From positions 17,750,456 to 17,814,455 of the forward strand of contig NC_062973.1 in assembly GCF_023078275.1 (NCBI RefSeq): a DNA stretch of 64,000 nt, read 5' to 3'. Positions 45,137 to 56,099 of this stretch are shown here, in pieces. The notes under the pieces are model-generated. The model did no database searches and had not been told where the DNA came from. It saw only the letters and a program-made list of their open reading frames with translations. How positions within the stretch are numbered: position 1 is the stretch's first letter; each line of letters starts with the position of its first letter. This DNA is from Leguminivora glycinivorella. Lineage: Eukaryota; Arthropoda; Insecta; Lepidoptera; Tortricidae. A program made the position numbers and the translations under genes.

Positions 45137-45176
45137 GTAGCCGAACAGGGGAAAGAATCCGACGTCTACCGTGGAG
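45137..45176 (+). CDS. Short internal exon of the host gene (exon f)
   Basis: Acceptor TTTTACTTATTTCCAG, 40 bases, donor GTATAG. Phase 0 to 1, VAEQGKESDVYRG plus one base. That base plus the first two of exon g give an Ala codon, so exons f and g join in frame across a 12.9-kb intron. Confidence 0.55.
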
Positions 45177-45334
45177 GTATAGAAGTAAACATTCGGTCAT
45201 GAAACACTCGAAAACAAATAATAAGTGATTTTAAGGTTAGTACCTATGTGAAGTAGCGATTTAAACTTTCACGATTTTTTGTGTGTCGACAATGTAACAT
45301 ACCTAAAGCGTACAAGTTTCTTATGGATCGGCAA

Positions 45335-45440
45335 CGCGCATGTGACACCCATTGAGTTGCAGGCGTTCATAGGTTACGGTGACCGCTTTCCATCAGGCGG
45401 ACCGTATGCCTGTTTGCCACCGACGTGGTATAAAAAAAGG
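45335..45440 (+). repeat. Lepidopteran interspersed repeat
   Basis: TGACACCCATTGAGTTGCAG, GGTTACGGTGACCGCTT, CATCAGGCGGACCGTATGCC, TGTTTGCCACCGACG, then TATAAAAAAA. Ends in an A run like a retroelement 3' end. The small frame across it is incidental. Confidence 0.6.
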
Positions 45441-45479
45441 GCGCAAAATGTTACGAATTCTTACTGCGGGGTAGGTAAA

Positions 45480-45674
45480 TAGTTGAAAAAACTCATAGAG
45501 CTAGAAGGTGTTGATGTCAATTTTAGCCAGTATGCTCCTAAACCACGGGGAAAAATATATGTTTTGAAACACTGGCCAGATATTGCTCTAAACCCAGATG
45601 AGTGCAGGAAGAGGGGAGGAGCTAGGCCTTTGCCCAGCAGTGGGGCACAGTGGGCTCTAAATAATAATAACTTA
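45480..45674 (+). repeat. RTE-type LINE 3' end fragment
   Basis: Ends with AGGCCTTTGCCCAGCAGTGG, GGCTCTAAATAATAATAA, the same terminus as the RTE copy at 59.65-60.1 kb. The coding tail reads WPDIALNPDECRKR...RPLPSSGAQW. 5'-truncated. Confidence 0.75.
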
Positions 45675-45689
45675 CGTGTAAAGTAAAAA

Positions 45690-46115
45690 TGTTCTATCCC
45701 TGAAGAGTATCACTTGCGGCAAATTTTTTACAACAACACTGGGCCACTTTCCGAACATAAGAAATACCTAATAAAATATACTTACATATTATTGACGGTT
45801 TTACTGGTTGTTTGTTGGCCTTAGTCCCTCGGGACATTATTAGCCGTTCCTCTTCCCATCCTTGTGATATCAGTTATCGTTATTGATTATCGACATCTAG
45901 GCTACGGTATCGAAAGGGGCATTGAGGCAGGTCAGCAATCGATGCTACTAAAACATTAATAAGAGAATGCATACATACTTTGCAATGGCATTGCTTTAGC
46001 TGGGAGTTTCATTGGAACGATTTTGTGGCACAGTTATACACAAAATTGTATTTTCATTGTGACTTTATGGCGTAGCCAATAGGACTCATATCCAATTTGG
46101 CACAATAATGGATGC
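45690..46115. other. Unassigned intronic DNA
   Basis: Nothing identifiable. Confidence 0.35.
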
Positions 46116-46121
46116 TGATAC

Positions 46122-46231
46122 GCAATAATGTGTTATCCCACATGCATTTTGCAATAAGATGTCAACTCAAAAATTTCACGATTAAAGTTGACATTTTATT
46201 GCAAAATTCATGTGGAATAACACATTATTGC
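46122..46231. mobile_element. 110-bp MITE-like palindrome
   Basis: GCAATAATGTGTTATCCCAC at the left; its near inverse at the right (ATTCATGTGGAATAACACAT). Arms over 40 bp. Confidence 0.7.
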
Positions 46232-46240
46232 ATATTAGCA

Positions 46241-46281
46241 TACTACAGAGGACTGTCATTTAATGATAGTCCTCTGTAGTA
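46241..46281. repeat. 41-bp hairpin
   Basis: TACTACAGAGGACTGTCAT and, across TTA, its inverse with one mismatch. Ten bases after the previous palindrome. Confidence 0.65.
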
Positions 46282-48867
46282 TTTGACGTAAGAAACCAAT
46301 ATTTATAGATTTTGGGTATTAAAATGTATGTCGACTATGTATTTTTGATTAAAAATGGGTGTAATTTACTTTTTTAGTTTTGGCCACAGAAAACGCTATC
46401 AGCGATATAGTGACGTCATAGAATAAGCACCTATATTTTAAAAATATTTTTGCGGTTTTTAAGTCATAACAAAATATATATGTATGGTAATATTTTTCGG
46501 TTAATTGGACAGTAATTAATAATATGAGCCAGACTTTAAAGGGTCAAGTAGATAATAATTCACGCGTCGAAGGTATTGTATTTATCTTTCTCATTCTCAT
46601 ACATACAGAAGACTACGATATACCACGGAGCATAAGCGAGGGGTCAGTTTTCTAGGCGCCCTTTTTGTTCAAAAAGTTCATTATTAAAATAAGTACCCAA
46701 TTCCCAGACAATCAACTAAATAAATGTAAATAAGTAAGACTGACAATCAAAATAAGTAAACCCATTTTATTTTGTAAACCTCAAATAACGCAGCGACACT
46801 GATTGAGCGCTGGACGTAAACAAATAGGCATTCACCATCTGTGTGATTGCGTTGGCAAAATTATCAATTAAGATGAAATGGAAACATTATTTTAGCAATA
46901 TAGCAACAGATGTAGTGTACTGATAATTAGGGTACGTATCACAATGTCTATAGTTAAAAAAACCTAACGTTAAATGACCTACGTTCAAAATACCTAAAAT
47001 CAAAATACATAATGGTGTTTCTGCCGAAATTCAAAATACCTAAAGTTTAAAAAGGTGCATATTTATAATGTCTAAAATAAAAAACTAACGTTAAATGACC
47101 TACGTTCAAAATACCTAAAATTAAAAAAACGAACGTTAAATGAACTACGTTCAAAATACCTAAAATCGAAATACCTAATAATTAAATCCGAAAAGCAAAA
47201 ATGTCTACTAAATGGGGCTTAAATAACCGGTATACCCTTGAATCGTCGACAGACAATTAAGCGAATATTATTTCAAAGACAACGTTTCAAATAATTTCAT
47301 TTCATCGACAGTTCATATCGTAGAATGATCGATACAAGTCAAATTAAACCGTGGACTTTTACTTCGTAGATAACTTATGCCGAGTATACTTTATATCGTG
47401 GTATTTTGTTTTGTGTTTTTTCATTTCATTTTGTTTTACATTGCATAAAATTTATTACGCGTAATATTATTTCAATTGTGTAATTGTGTATACCTAAGTA
47501 TTTCAATTGTTATTTTTTTTTTAATTTTACAATTTGTAAATTATTTGTTTTTATGTTAGGTCACAACTAACGTAACCTTCTTCTAACCTAACCTAAACCT
47601 ATTTTAAAGGTCGTGCGTTGATGTGTAGGGTCGCAGTTCTACCCTAACCTAAACCTACTCTGTAAGCCGTTCTTTTCCGTGTGATCGCAGTTCTAACCTA
47701 ACCTAAACCTACTCTGTAAACTGTTTGTTTTTGTGTTTGGTCACAGTACTAACCTAACCTAAACCTAATCTGTAAACTGTTTTTGCGCGTGGTCACAGTT
47801 CTAACCTAACCTAAACCTACTTTAAAAGCCGTTCGTTGTTGTGTAAGGGCGGAGTTCTAACCTAACCTAAACCTACTCTAATATAGGATTTAAACCAATC
47901 GGGTTCCCTCTATTTGGCATACCTTTAATTGTCCGAAGCGATTTTCGCATAACAGACTTCGCATAATCGATTTTCGACGAATGTTAATTTGGCAGAAAAC
48001 TTATTTGACATAATATAAAATAATACTAATATTCTTTGTACGGAAATGAGTTCGCATAATACTTTTTACGCCGATTGTTTTTTATGAATAACATTGATTT
48101 GCAAAATTGTATTTGGAATATTTCTTAAAATCAGAATAACCACCTATATTATACTAAATGCAGTCAGGAGAGTCGGTTAGGTTAGGTTAGAACTGCGACC
48201 TCAAGAAATACAATATTTTGTTAAGAATGCACAAATATCGGTTAGGTTAGGTTAGAACTGCAACATCAATATGATGTAGTATTAGCTATGATAAAAATTC
48301 TGCGTGATAAATTTCGACTAAACAATGTTATGCATAAAAACCACTCGACGAAAAACCTTTATGCACAACATATATATTTGAACAAACAAAAATATGCCTA
48401 GATAAATTATGCGTAACTATACTATGCTTAAAATTAATACTTCAATATACCCTCTTTTACGCTCGCGGAACCTACACTACTACTTCGGTATTTTGACCGG
48501 TTAATCATTTTAGGTATTTTGACCATAGGGTATTTCAAATGTTGGTGTATAAAATTTAGGTTACATAGTTTTTGGTATTTAAAACATTAGGTATTTAGTC
48601 CAATAGGTATTTTAAATTTCGGTAATTCGTGCGTAGGTGTAACTTGCTTAGGTATTTAAAATCATTAGGTATTTTGAACGTAGGTCATTTAAAGTTAGAT
48701 TTTTTTAATTTTAGAGTCTGGCTAGCCAAATATTGTTGACAGATATTTCCTTGTGGTATCACCAATTGTCTATGGTTTAAAAAAAAGGCTAAAAGTCTGC
48801 TGTCAATTTATGTCACTTATTCAAATTGTTCGCGGGTTATTAAGGGTAAATCTTAAATATTATAACA

Positions 48868-49233
48868 ATGACGATACCAAGCGAGGTCCGCAATTTGCTG
48901 TTTAAGCTAATAAATAATTACAACCAAGAGCGAAGTCGACGTGAAGCGGCATATAATGAAAAACTGCAATGTTTACAAGTCGTAAACAATATAGTAGGTT
49001 GGTGCTCTATTAATATTTTGATACTTTAAGTACTAGTTCTAACATTTGCCTATAACTTTGATTAAGTATGTGAATATAATAAAACTTAAATCTCATAAAC
49101 AGGAAAAGAGTGTAAAGACAAGGAGAAACTCGAAGCTCTGGAAAGCATTAATAAAATAAAAATATTGGAACGTAACGACTTACTTACGAAAAACCAATAT
49201 TTAGAAGAAATCAGTGAAGTGACTGGTCAGTAG
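48868..49233 (+). CDS. Small two-exon gene, 86 residues, unknown function
   Basis: ATG 48868 sits in a good start context (TAACAATGA). Exon 1 is 48868-48997, exon 2 is 49103-49233, with a 105-bp intron (GTTGGT...AAACAG). The joined frame is 261 bases, ending in TAG at 49231. The predicted protein is charged and alpha-helical (EVRNLLFKLINNYNQERSRR; KDKEKLEALESINKIKI; LLTKNQYLEEISEVTG), probably coiled coil, with no signal peptide or membrane segment. An alternative donor at 48994 (GTAGGT) would end the frame sooner. GTCAGT at 49226 could be a further donor, so this may be only the 5' part of a captured gene. Family not recognised. Confidence 0.55.
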
Positions 49234-49279
49234 TAATTTGATATAAAAATATAAAAAATAAAATAAATAATATAATTTA

Positions 49280-49590
49280 GCCTATATACGTTCCACTGCT
49301 GGGCACAGGCCTCCTCTCATGTCTGAGAGGGCTCGGGCTATATATTAGTCTCCACGCCAGCCCAATGCGGGTTGGAGACTTCACATAATTTTTTTTCATT
49401 TCATTTGAATTTCTTCGCTGATGTATGCAGGTTTCCTCACGATGTTTTCCTTCACCGTAAAGCTAGTGGTACATATTAAATGATATTTCGTACGTAAGTT
49501 CCGAAAAACTCATTGGTACGAGCCAGGATTTGAACCCGCGACCTCCGGATTGAAAGTCGGGCGTCATATCCACTCGGCCACCACTGCTTA
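49280..49590 (-). mobile_element. tRNA-derived SINE with RTE-like tail
   Basis: The tRNA-like head is at 49520-49589 on the minus strand (GGTGGCCGAGTGGATATGAC; B box GGTTCAAATCC). The body has GGTTTCCTCACGATGTTTTC and GAGAGGGCTCGGGC. Its 3' end on the minus strand reads GAGGCCTGTGCCCAGCAGTG, nearly identical to the 3' end of the RTE LINEs in this window. Confidence 0.85.
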
Positions 49591-50330
49591 TATGGCAATA
49601 AAAATATAAAATATATAAAAATATCTTGGTGAAACATGTCTATATATGAGCGGCAAAAATGTCGATAGTGCATTTTCTTTACCTACCTACTTAACATACT
49701 AAACAGACATTTGAAATAAAACTCCTTTAAACGGATTAATCGCGTAGGTATATTAACATCATGACCTACGTTTCGAGCCCTTTACAGCACTCGTCTTCAC
49801 AGGGTCTACCCCTAAGACAGACATTTGAACCTTAAAAAATGTCAATTACCACCATTAATTGGATCAAATGCTAACAGATTTTGTCAAATTTCTGTACATA
49901 ATTATATTAGCAATTTCTATTGATTTTCAATATAAGTGTGCACAGAAAACAAAAATATTGTCTAGTATCAAAACTATATCTCCTACTATACCAAATGTGA
50001 CCAGCCCTAGATTTTTTGAATTTCCCGCCAAAAGTTGGGGCAATATTTCATTAGTCACACTCTAGACATTGTGATACGTACCCAATAATTACTTATTAAA
50101 AACCGGCCAAGAGCGTGTCGGGCCATTATCTGTGTAGGGTTCTGTAGGAGTCTGTAAGTCACTTTAAAGTTTAAAAGCAATTCGATAATTTAGTAGCCCA
50201 AAGTACAGCGCCATCTCTCGGTGAATTGGGTTACTAATTTATACAAATTAGTCGGGTTATAATATAACCCTATAATGGAACAATATATTATAATATATTG
50301 ATTTAAACTAACACGATCTTCCCTCATATT

Positions 50331-50446
50331 ATTAAATTAAAACGGGACTTAATCTACCCGTGACCACGGACGTAATGTCATGTCCGAAACGTCGGGTTAA
50401 ATATAAAACGTAAGTTTTACGCGATTAAGTCCCGTTTTAATTTAAT
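50331..50446. mobile_element. 116-bp MITE
   Basis: ATTAAATTAAAACGGGACTT and its exact inverse at the other end; inner part CCGAAACGTCGGG. Inserted in the 50.1-kb element. Confidence 0.75.
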
Positions 50447-51069
50447 AATATAATATATTATAATGTTGGATTTTCGGTGATAATTTTGGATTGCGAGAAC
50501 CAATTTGAATAATTGTTTTTTTTTTATAAAATACGATTAAAATACTAAAATATGTAAACTTAGCAAAAAAATGCATGAAGTTACATTACAGACTTAGTTC
50601 TGATAACTTTGTACAATTTTTCAAAAAATGTTCAACTTATCAAGTTCAACATAAATTTCCTAGAAAGTCAAAAGTTCGACTTTTGAGATTTTTTTCATAT
50701 TTTTCAAAAGTTTGGTTCAAAAGTTAATTAGAGGGAGGGGACGCATTGATTTTTTTTATTCTAGGAGCGATTTTTCCGAAAATTGAAATTGAACTGAATT
50801 GAAATTTCATGCTCAATTGTCGTCACAAAACTGACATCGAGTTAATTTTTAACCGTCGCCTCATATCTCAAGAAGGACGGTTATCAAGTCGTCTGTATGT
50901 TTTTTTTTTATTTTTTATGTTTGTTCCTCGATATCTCCGTCGTTCCTGGACCGATTTTGAAAATTTTTTTTTGATTGAATGTATATACATACAGATTGGT
51001 CCCATTTTTCTCAGAACCCAGTTCTGATGATGGGATCCTGGAGAAATCGAGGGAACTCCTCCAATCTGA

Positions 51070-51975
51070 AAGGCATACATATAGTGATTTTTGTGTTAAT
51101 AAAGTAACAGCATGCATTTAGGTACGGAACAGTGACATTTGGTGCAGTGGAACTGCTGATGATGGCCAGAACGGAACTCTTCAAATCTGAACGGCACGCT
51201 TATAGTGACTTGGGTATTTTTATACGAACAGCATGCACTTTCGTACAGAATAGTGACATTTGGTGCAGTGGAATTTCTGATGATGGTCAGAACCGAACTC
51301 CTCAAATCTGAACGGCACGCTTATAGTGACTTTGGTATTTTTATAAGAACAACATGCACTTTCGTCCAGAACAGTGACATTTGGTGCAGTGGAACTGCTG
51401 ATGATGGCCAGAACCAAACTCCTCAAATCTGAACGGCACGCTTATAGTGACTTTGCCATTTTTATAAGAACAGCATGCACTTTCGTCCAGAACAGTGACA
51501 TTTGGTGCAGTGGAATTTCTGATGATGGTCAGAACCGAACTCCTCAAATCTGAACGGCACGCTTATAGTGACTTTGGTATTTTTATAAGAACATCATGCA
51601 CTTTCGTTCAGAACAGTGACATTTGGTGCAGTGGAACTGCTGATGATGGCCAGAACCAAACTCCTCAAATCTGAACGGCACGCTTATAGTGACTTTGCCA
51701 TTTTTATAAGAACAGCATGCACTTTCATCCAGAACAGTGACATTTGGTGCAGTGGAATTTTTGATGATGGTCAGAACCGAACTCCTCAAATCTGAACGGC
51801 ATACTTATAGTGACTTTGGTATTTTTATAAGAACAGCATGCACTTTCGTCCAGAACAGTGACATTTGGTGCAGTGGAACTGCTGATGATGGCCAGAACCA
51901 AACTCCTCAAACCTGAACGGCACACTCATAGTGACTTTGGTATTTTTGTAAGAAAAGCATGCATTTAAGTTCAGA
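51070..51975 (+). repeat. 121-bp tandem repeat array 1
   Basis: GTGACATTTGGTGCAGTGGA recurs at about 51132, 51253, 51374, 51494, 51616, 51737 and 51859. Units alternate between GAACTGCTGATGATGGCCAG and GAATTTCTGATGATGGTCAG types, suggesting duplication of a two-unit block. The overlapping frames on both strands are repeat translations. Confidence 0.9.
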
Positions 51976-52514
51976 ACAGTGACATTTATTTAGTTATGTT
52001 TGTTAAGCATATGTTTTGAAGTCAAAGTTTGTCAAGCTTCGATTTCTTATAATATAATCGGATTCATGAGGAATTGAGGAAACTCCTCAAACCTTAACGT
52101 TATACGTATATTCATTTGTGTTTCCATCTAATAATTAAAGCATTAAAAGCAGTTTTAAAAAATACTTACACATTTCTACATAATCCAACATTCGCAAGTA
52201 GCTTTCACCAGAACCCGAAAGGCGACGGTTTTTTTTTCTTAAAAATTATTGTTAACAACTTTCACTAATTTTGGGCCCCAATTTTTGAAAATGCCCTTAT
52301 TCTACTTTTTTAATCGCCGCTCCAAATCTCAAGGAAGGTGGTTTTCAATTTGTCTGTATGTTTTTGTTTTGTTTATTCCACGATATCTCCGTCGTTACTG
52401 GATCGATTTTGAAAAACATTTTTTGGATTGAATATACATACAGATTGGTTCCATTTTTATCAGAACTCAGTTCTGATGGTGGGATCCTGGAGAAATTTTG
52501 AGGGAAGTCCTCAA

Positions 52515-52925
52515 ATCTGAAAGACGTACATATGGTGATTTTTGTGTTTTTAAAGGAACAACATGCATTTACGTACGGAACAGTGACATTTGGTACAGTG
52601 GAACTGCTGATGATGGTCAGAACGGAACTCCTCAAATCTGAACGGCACACTTATAGTGACTTTGGTATTTTTATAAGAACAGCATGCACTTACGTCCAGA
52701 ACAGTGACATTTGGTGCAGTGGAACTGCTGATGAAGATTAAAACGAAACTCCTTAGATCTGAACGGCACCCTTGTAATGAAATTGGAATTTTTATAAGAA
52801 CAGCTTACGTTTACGTTCAGAATAGTGACATTTGGTGCAGTGGAACGTCTGATGATGATCAGAACGGAACTCCTCAAATCTGAACGGCACACTTATAGTG
52901 AGTGAGAGAGTTCAGAACAGTGACA
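52515..52925 (+). repeat. 121-bp tandem repeat array 2
   Basis: Same unit as array 1, three to four copies, more diverged, with its own copy of the upstream block (CCACGATATCTCCGTCGTTA). Confidence 0.85.
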
Positions 52926-53339
52926 TTTATTGATTAGGAGATTTGTTCTCTTTGTTATGCTTACATATTGATTATTGAGGTTTCAAATTTTATCAAGCTC
53001 GATTTCTTATAATCGGATATCGGATTCATGAGGAATTGTGTGTATATCCGTGTTTCCATCAAATAATCAAAGATTTACATTATAAGCAGTTTTAAAAAAT
53101 ACCTACATATTTCTACATTATCCAACATTCGCAAGTACCTATCTTTCACCAGAACCCCAAAAGTGGCGGTTTTTTTCCTAAAAAATATATTTTACCACTT
53201 GGTCGGCGTGATTGATATACATATTAGTACCACTACCAAATTTCAGCTTTCTAGTGCTAACGATCACATAATTATATTATCCGCGGACAGACAGACAGAC
53301 ATAGCCGTTCCTAGTTGACTACGGAACCCTAAAAAGCCT

Positions 53340-53990
53340 TTTGTTCACTTGCAAAGTATATTAGTCAACAGTGTCTGTCAGCAGTTTCTAACCGCTACAC
53401 AACAACAGATGTGTATCGTGTGATTGTACCATTGTACGTAGTTATATTTGTACCTACTTTGCACAAGTCCGATCTTGCATCTTAAATTGGTACGTCCCTA
53501 TTATTATAAAAAAGATGTAAATCGGATGAGAATGCAATAAATATTACGATTGATTATAACTACCAAAAGAACAAATGCGATGAAACTATGTAATCATCTC
53601 ATTGAATATTACCTAGGTACTTACCCTTGGAAAGAAAAGTAATACCTACAGCCACTGTTAAAAACTTGTACCAAAAATGAAATAATACTTAAGTTTACTA
53701 GTAGCAGTAGTAGAAATTAAATTAAAGCATTCTTTATACCGGTTTATTCAAATGAGCAAAAAATAGAGTGAATTTTGAAAGCAAACACCTGGCCTCAGGG
53801 CATTTCCATAAAAATACATGGCAAAGAGCGTTCGCTTTAAAAAAAAATCACAGTGGCGCTATAAGAAAAATTATATTAAAAACGAAATCTAAAATCACGA
53901 GCATTTCAGACGTTTTAAATAAGTATAAAAGGTACTTATAATGGGTATGAAAAAGATGAGTGTTAGAGGCAGAGACTATTATTATAACAG
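53340..53990. other. Unassigned intronic DNA
   Basis: Nothing identifiable. Confidence 0.35.
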
Positions 53991-53999
53991 TAGTAAGTG

Positions 54000-54290
54000 T
54001 ATATTTGTAATTTTAGTAGTACAAAGAATGCGGAGCAGTTCCGGCTAATTACACGGAAGCTTGCGTGACTCCAGAGAGCTATTCCAAATACTTTGTAAGC
54101 ATCCGCCTACAACATGCCAGTATACAATATAGTAAATTACATTTGGATCTTGTTTTTACATTTATATAAGCATGTTTTTATTTGTATTATAGAGGTATTG
54201 CATGTATTGTTAATGTGTAGGTGTATTGGTTGAAACTGTAAGCTTACACTATGTTCAATAAATAAATAAATAAAAATAAATAAATAGTAT
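54000..54290 (+). repeat. Retroelement 3' tail with (AAAT)n
   Basis: AGCTTACACTATGTTCAATA leads into AAATAAATAAATAAAAATAAAT. Upstream text may be a worn coding tail. Weakly supported parent. Confidence 0.45.
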
Positions 54291-54734
54291 AAAGATATAA
54301 GTATACCTAGATATTTTTCTGGCACGAACGAAGTGACACTAGTGACTTCCTTCCGATATTTAGTTCATCGATAACTTACATTATAATATGTCATTAATTA
54401 TTGCCGTGGCACTGAATCTTGAGTAGTTTTATGTGCTCTGCCTACCCTGTTAGGGAATATAAGCTTGAATTTATGTCTGTATAACATTCATGTTTTATAC
54501 ATACCTATGTCATAAATTTGAAAATAAATGGAAGTAATAATAAAACGAGCCTTATTTTAATAGTTTGCATAATTTCTTACATGATTAATTGATTAATATT
54601 TTAGAGACTATTATTAGGGGTACCTTATGTAAAGCTATTTATCGATAAAAGGGTTGTAGATGTTTTTATTTCGTCAAGCACTAACAACTTGACGTTCGTG
54701 CCAGAAAAATATTTAGGTATAGATAAAAGAAAAA

Positions 54735-54908
54735 TTTTGTGTTACACACGGGTGCAAATGTATTTTACGTCTCGTGTGTTGAAAAACTCGCAAGTACCTA
54801 CTCACTTCGCTCGTGGTTCAACAATATAATCCTTTCGCTTGCTCATTTTTCAATTCCACACTCGGCGTTAAATATAACTTTTCACCCTTGTATAACAAAT
54901 AACTATTA
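54735..54908 (+). repeat. Interspersed repeat Y, copy 1
   Basis: GGGTGCAAATGTATTTTACG, CTTCGCTCGTGGTTCAAC, CCACACTCGGCGTTAA, TATAACAAATAACTATTACA. Same order at 59294-59481. Confidence 0.75.
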
Positions 54909-54911
54909 CAC

Positions 54912-55602
54912 AGGCCACGAATACTTATTGAGATTATTTAGAAAACCCATATCCCAATTACTTTGCGTTATTGTTATCAGTGTTGTTATAGAGGTAATAT
55001 ATCACTGAGTTCCTATGGCTAAGATTACAATCTCCTGTCTCCATCATCACATCAGTTCCATATCATTAAGGTTCTTAACTTAAGGGACACTACTGGTCAC
55101 GAATACTTATTGAGATTATTTAGAAAACCCATATCCCAATTACTTTGCGTTATTGTTATCAGTGTTGTTATAGAGGTAATATATCACTGAGTTCCTGTGG
55201 CTAAGATTACAATCTCCTGTCTCCATCATCACAGCAATTCCCGAAAAGTTTGTACATTTGGATCACGTCTCTGATTTTGATAAAAATTGGTAGGATGATA
55301 GAGTCCATGATGCTGAGCATGATCCACTAGGTTTCCCAAAATGTCCCAAGCAGTTTGTATGAAACTTTCCTTTTTTGTTACCGAAAATGTATAGAAATCT
55401 GGTAACAAAAAAGGAAGGTTTCATACAAACTACCTGGGACATTTTGGGAAACATAGTGGATCTTGCTCAGCATCATGGACTCTATCAGCCAACCAATTTT
55501 TATCAAAATCGGAGACGTGATCCAAATGTACAAACTTTTCGGGAATTACTCATCACATCAGTTCCATATCATTAAGGTTCTTAACTTAAGGGACACTACC
55601 GG
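54912..55602 (+). repeat. Tandem duplication of about 182 bp, second copy split by a MITE
   Basis: CACGAATACTTATTGAGATT to CTTAACTTAAGGGACACTAC occurs at 54915-55094 and again from 55097. The second copy is opened at 55233/55550 by the hAT-like MITE, which the first copy lacks. So the duplication came first. Confidence 0.85.
55234..55549. mobile_element. hAT-like MITE, copy 2, with 8-bp target duplication
   Basis: TCATCACA at 55226-55233 and 55550-55557. Ends GCAATTCCCGAAAAGTTTGT and, inverted, GTAATTCCCGAAAAGTTTGT. Both arms exceed 140 bp, so the element is almost one hairpin. An 8-bp duplication and start word match the copy at 33535. Confidence 0.85.
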
Positions 55603-55837
55603 TCGGTCTACTCATTGAGACTTTTCTAAAACCTTAAACAAATAGGTTAAGTACATCATAATTATTATCACAGATATCCAATAATGGTTACCTACTATCT
55701 CATCAATCATCATCATATCCGCTCGGTGGTATTATTGTATTGGTAGTTAAGTAGGCAAGAGGGATGTTTGTTCTATTTAACTTTCAAAATTTGACCTGTT
55801 GTTAATTATTTATGTACATGCACTACATAATTACATT

Positions 55838-56070
55838 ACGATACGATACAAGTGCGTAAAAAAGGAAGTTCGAAACGAGTGGCGATAAATTAAAACACGA
55901 CCGAAGGGAGTGTTTTAAATCGATACGAGTTACGAATTTCATTTTCGCACGTGTATCGTACGACGTTTTCCAGTACAGATGAGCCTCCGAAGTTTCGACC
56001 TAGCATATAATGAACCACTTCTCGCACTAGTGCGTAAAAAAAAACAACATCTGTACTATAAAATACATTT
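55838..56070 (-). repeat. Interspersed repeat X, copy 2
   Basis: Inverse of 39865-40090: GATACGATACAAGTGCGTAA, CGACCGAAGGGAGTG, CGTGTATCGTACGACG, CTCGCACTAGTGCGTAA. Confidence 0.65.
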
Positions 56071-56099
56071 ATTTTGCAAGTAGGCCACAAGGGATCGTT

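Larger units (their letters stand above)
48717..50062 (+). mobile_element. Insert with imperfect TIRs carrying a gene
   Basis: Left end AGTCTGGCTAGCCAAATATT, right end inverted AGTGTGACTAATGAAATATT: about 15 of 20 bases agree. TAG lies at both junctions, and the uninterrupted sister copy (around 18795) reads TTTAGACATTG here. So this looks like a separate element or captured segment, about 1.35 kb including a later SINE. Superfamily unknown. Confidence 0.55.
46930..50083. mobile_element. Telomere-motif element, copy 4, carrying a small gene
   Basis: Ends GGGTACGTATCACAATGTCT at both sides (inverted), with GATAATTA / AATAATTA flanks (46922-46929, 50084-50091). Its first 1.78 kb corresponds, in inverse order, to 17142-18817. 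The last part is opened at about 48717 by 1.35 kb of DNA containing a two-exon reading frame and a SINE before the terminal 20 bp resume at about 50063. Confidence 0.8.
50096..53335 (+). mobile_element. 3.2-kb non-autonomous element with ACCGGCCAAG start and GGAACCCTAAAAAG end
   Basis: Begins AAAAACCGGCCAAGAGCGTG and TAGGGTTCTGTAG, ends ACTACGGAACCCTAAAAAG, so TAGGGTTC and its inverse sit near the two ends. It holds a MITE (50331-50446) and two copies of a block that starts with CCTCATATCTCAAGAAGG or its variant (50850, 52318), each followed by a 121-bp tandem array. The 3' part includes GATATACATATTAGTACCAC and a CAGA run. No coding frame. Family common in Lepidoptera; class unclear to me. 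Confidence 0.7.

Noticed and set aside
50868..52892. Many overlapping frames of 66-101 codons on both strands
   Set aside because: They arise from the 121-bp tandem repeats, whose period keeps frames open in several phases. The same short phrases recur unit after unit.
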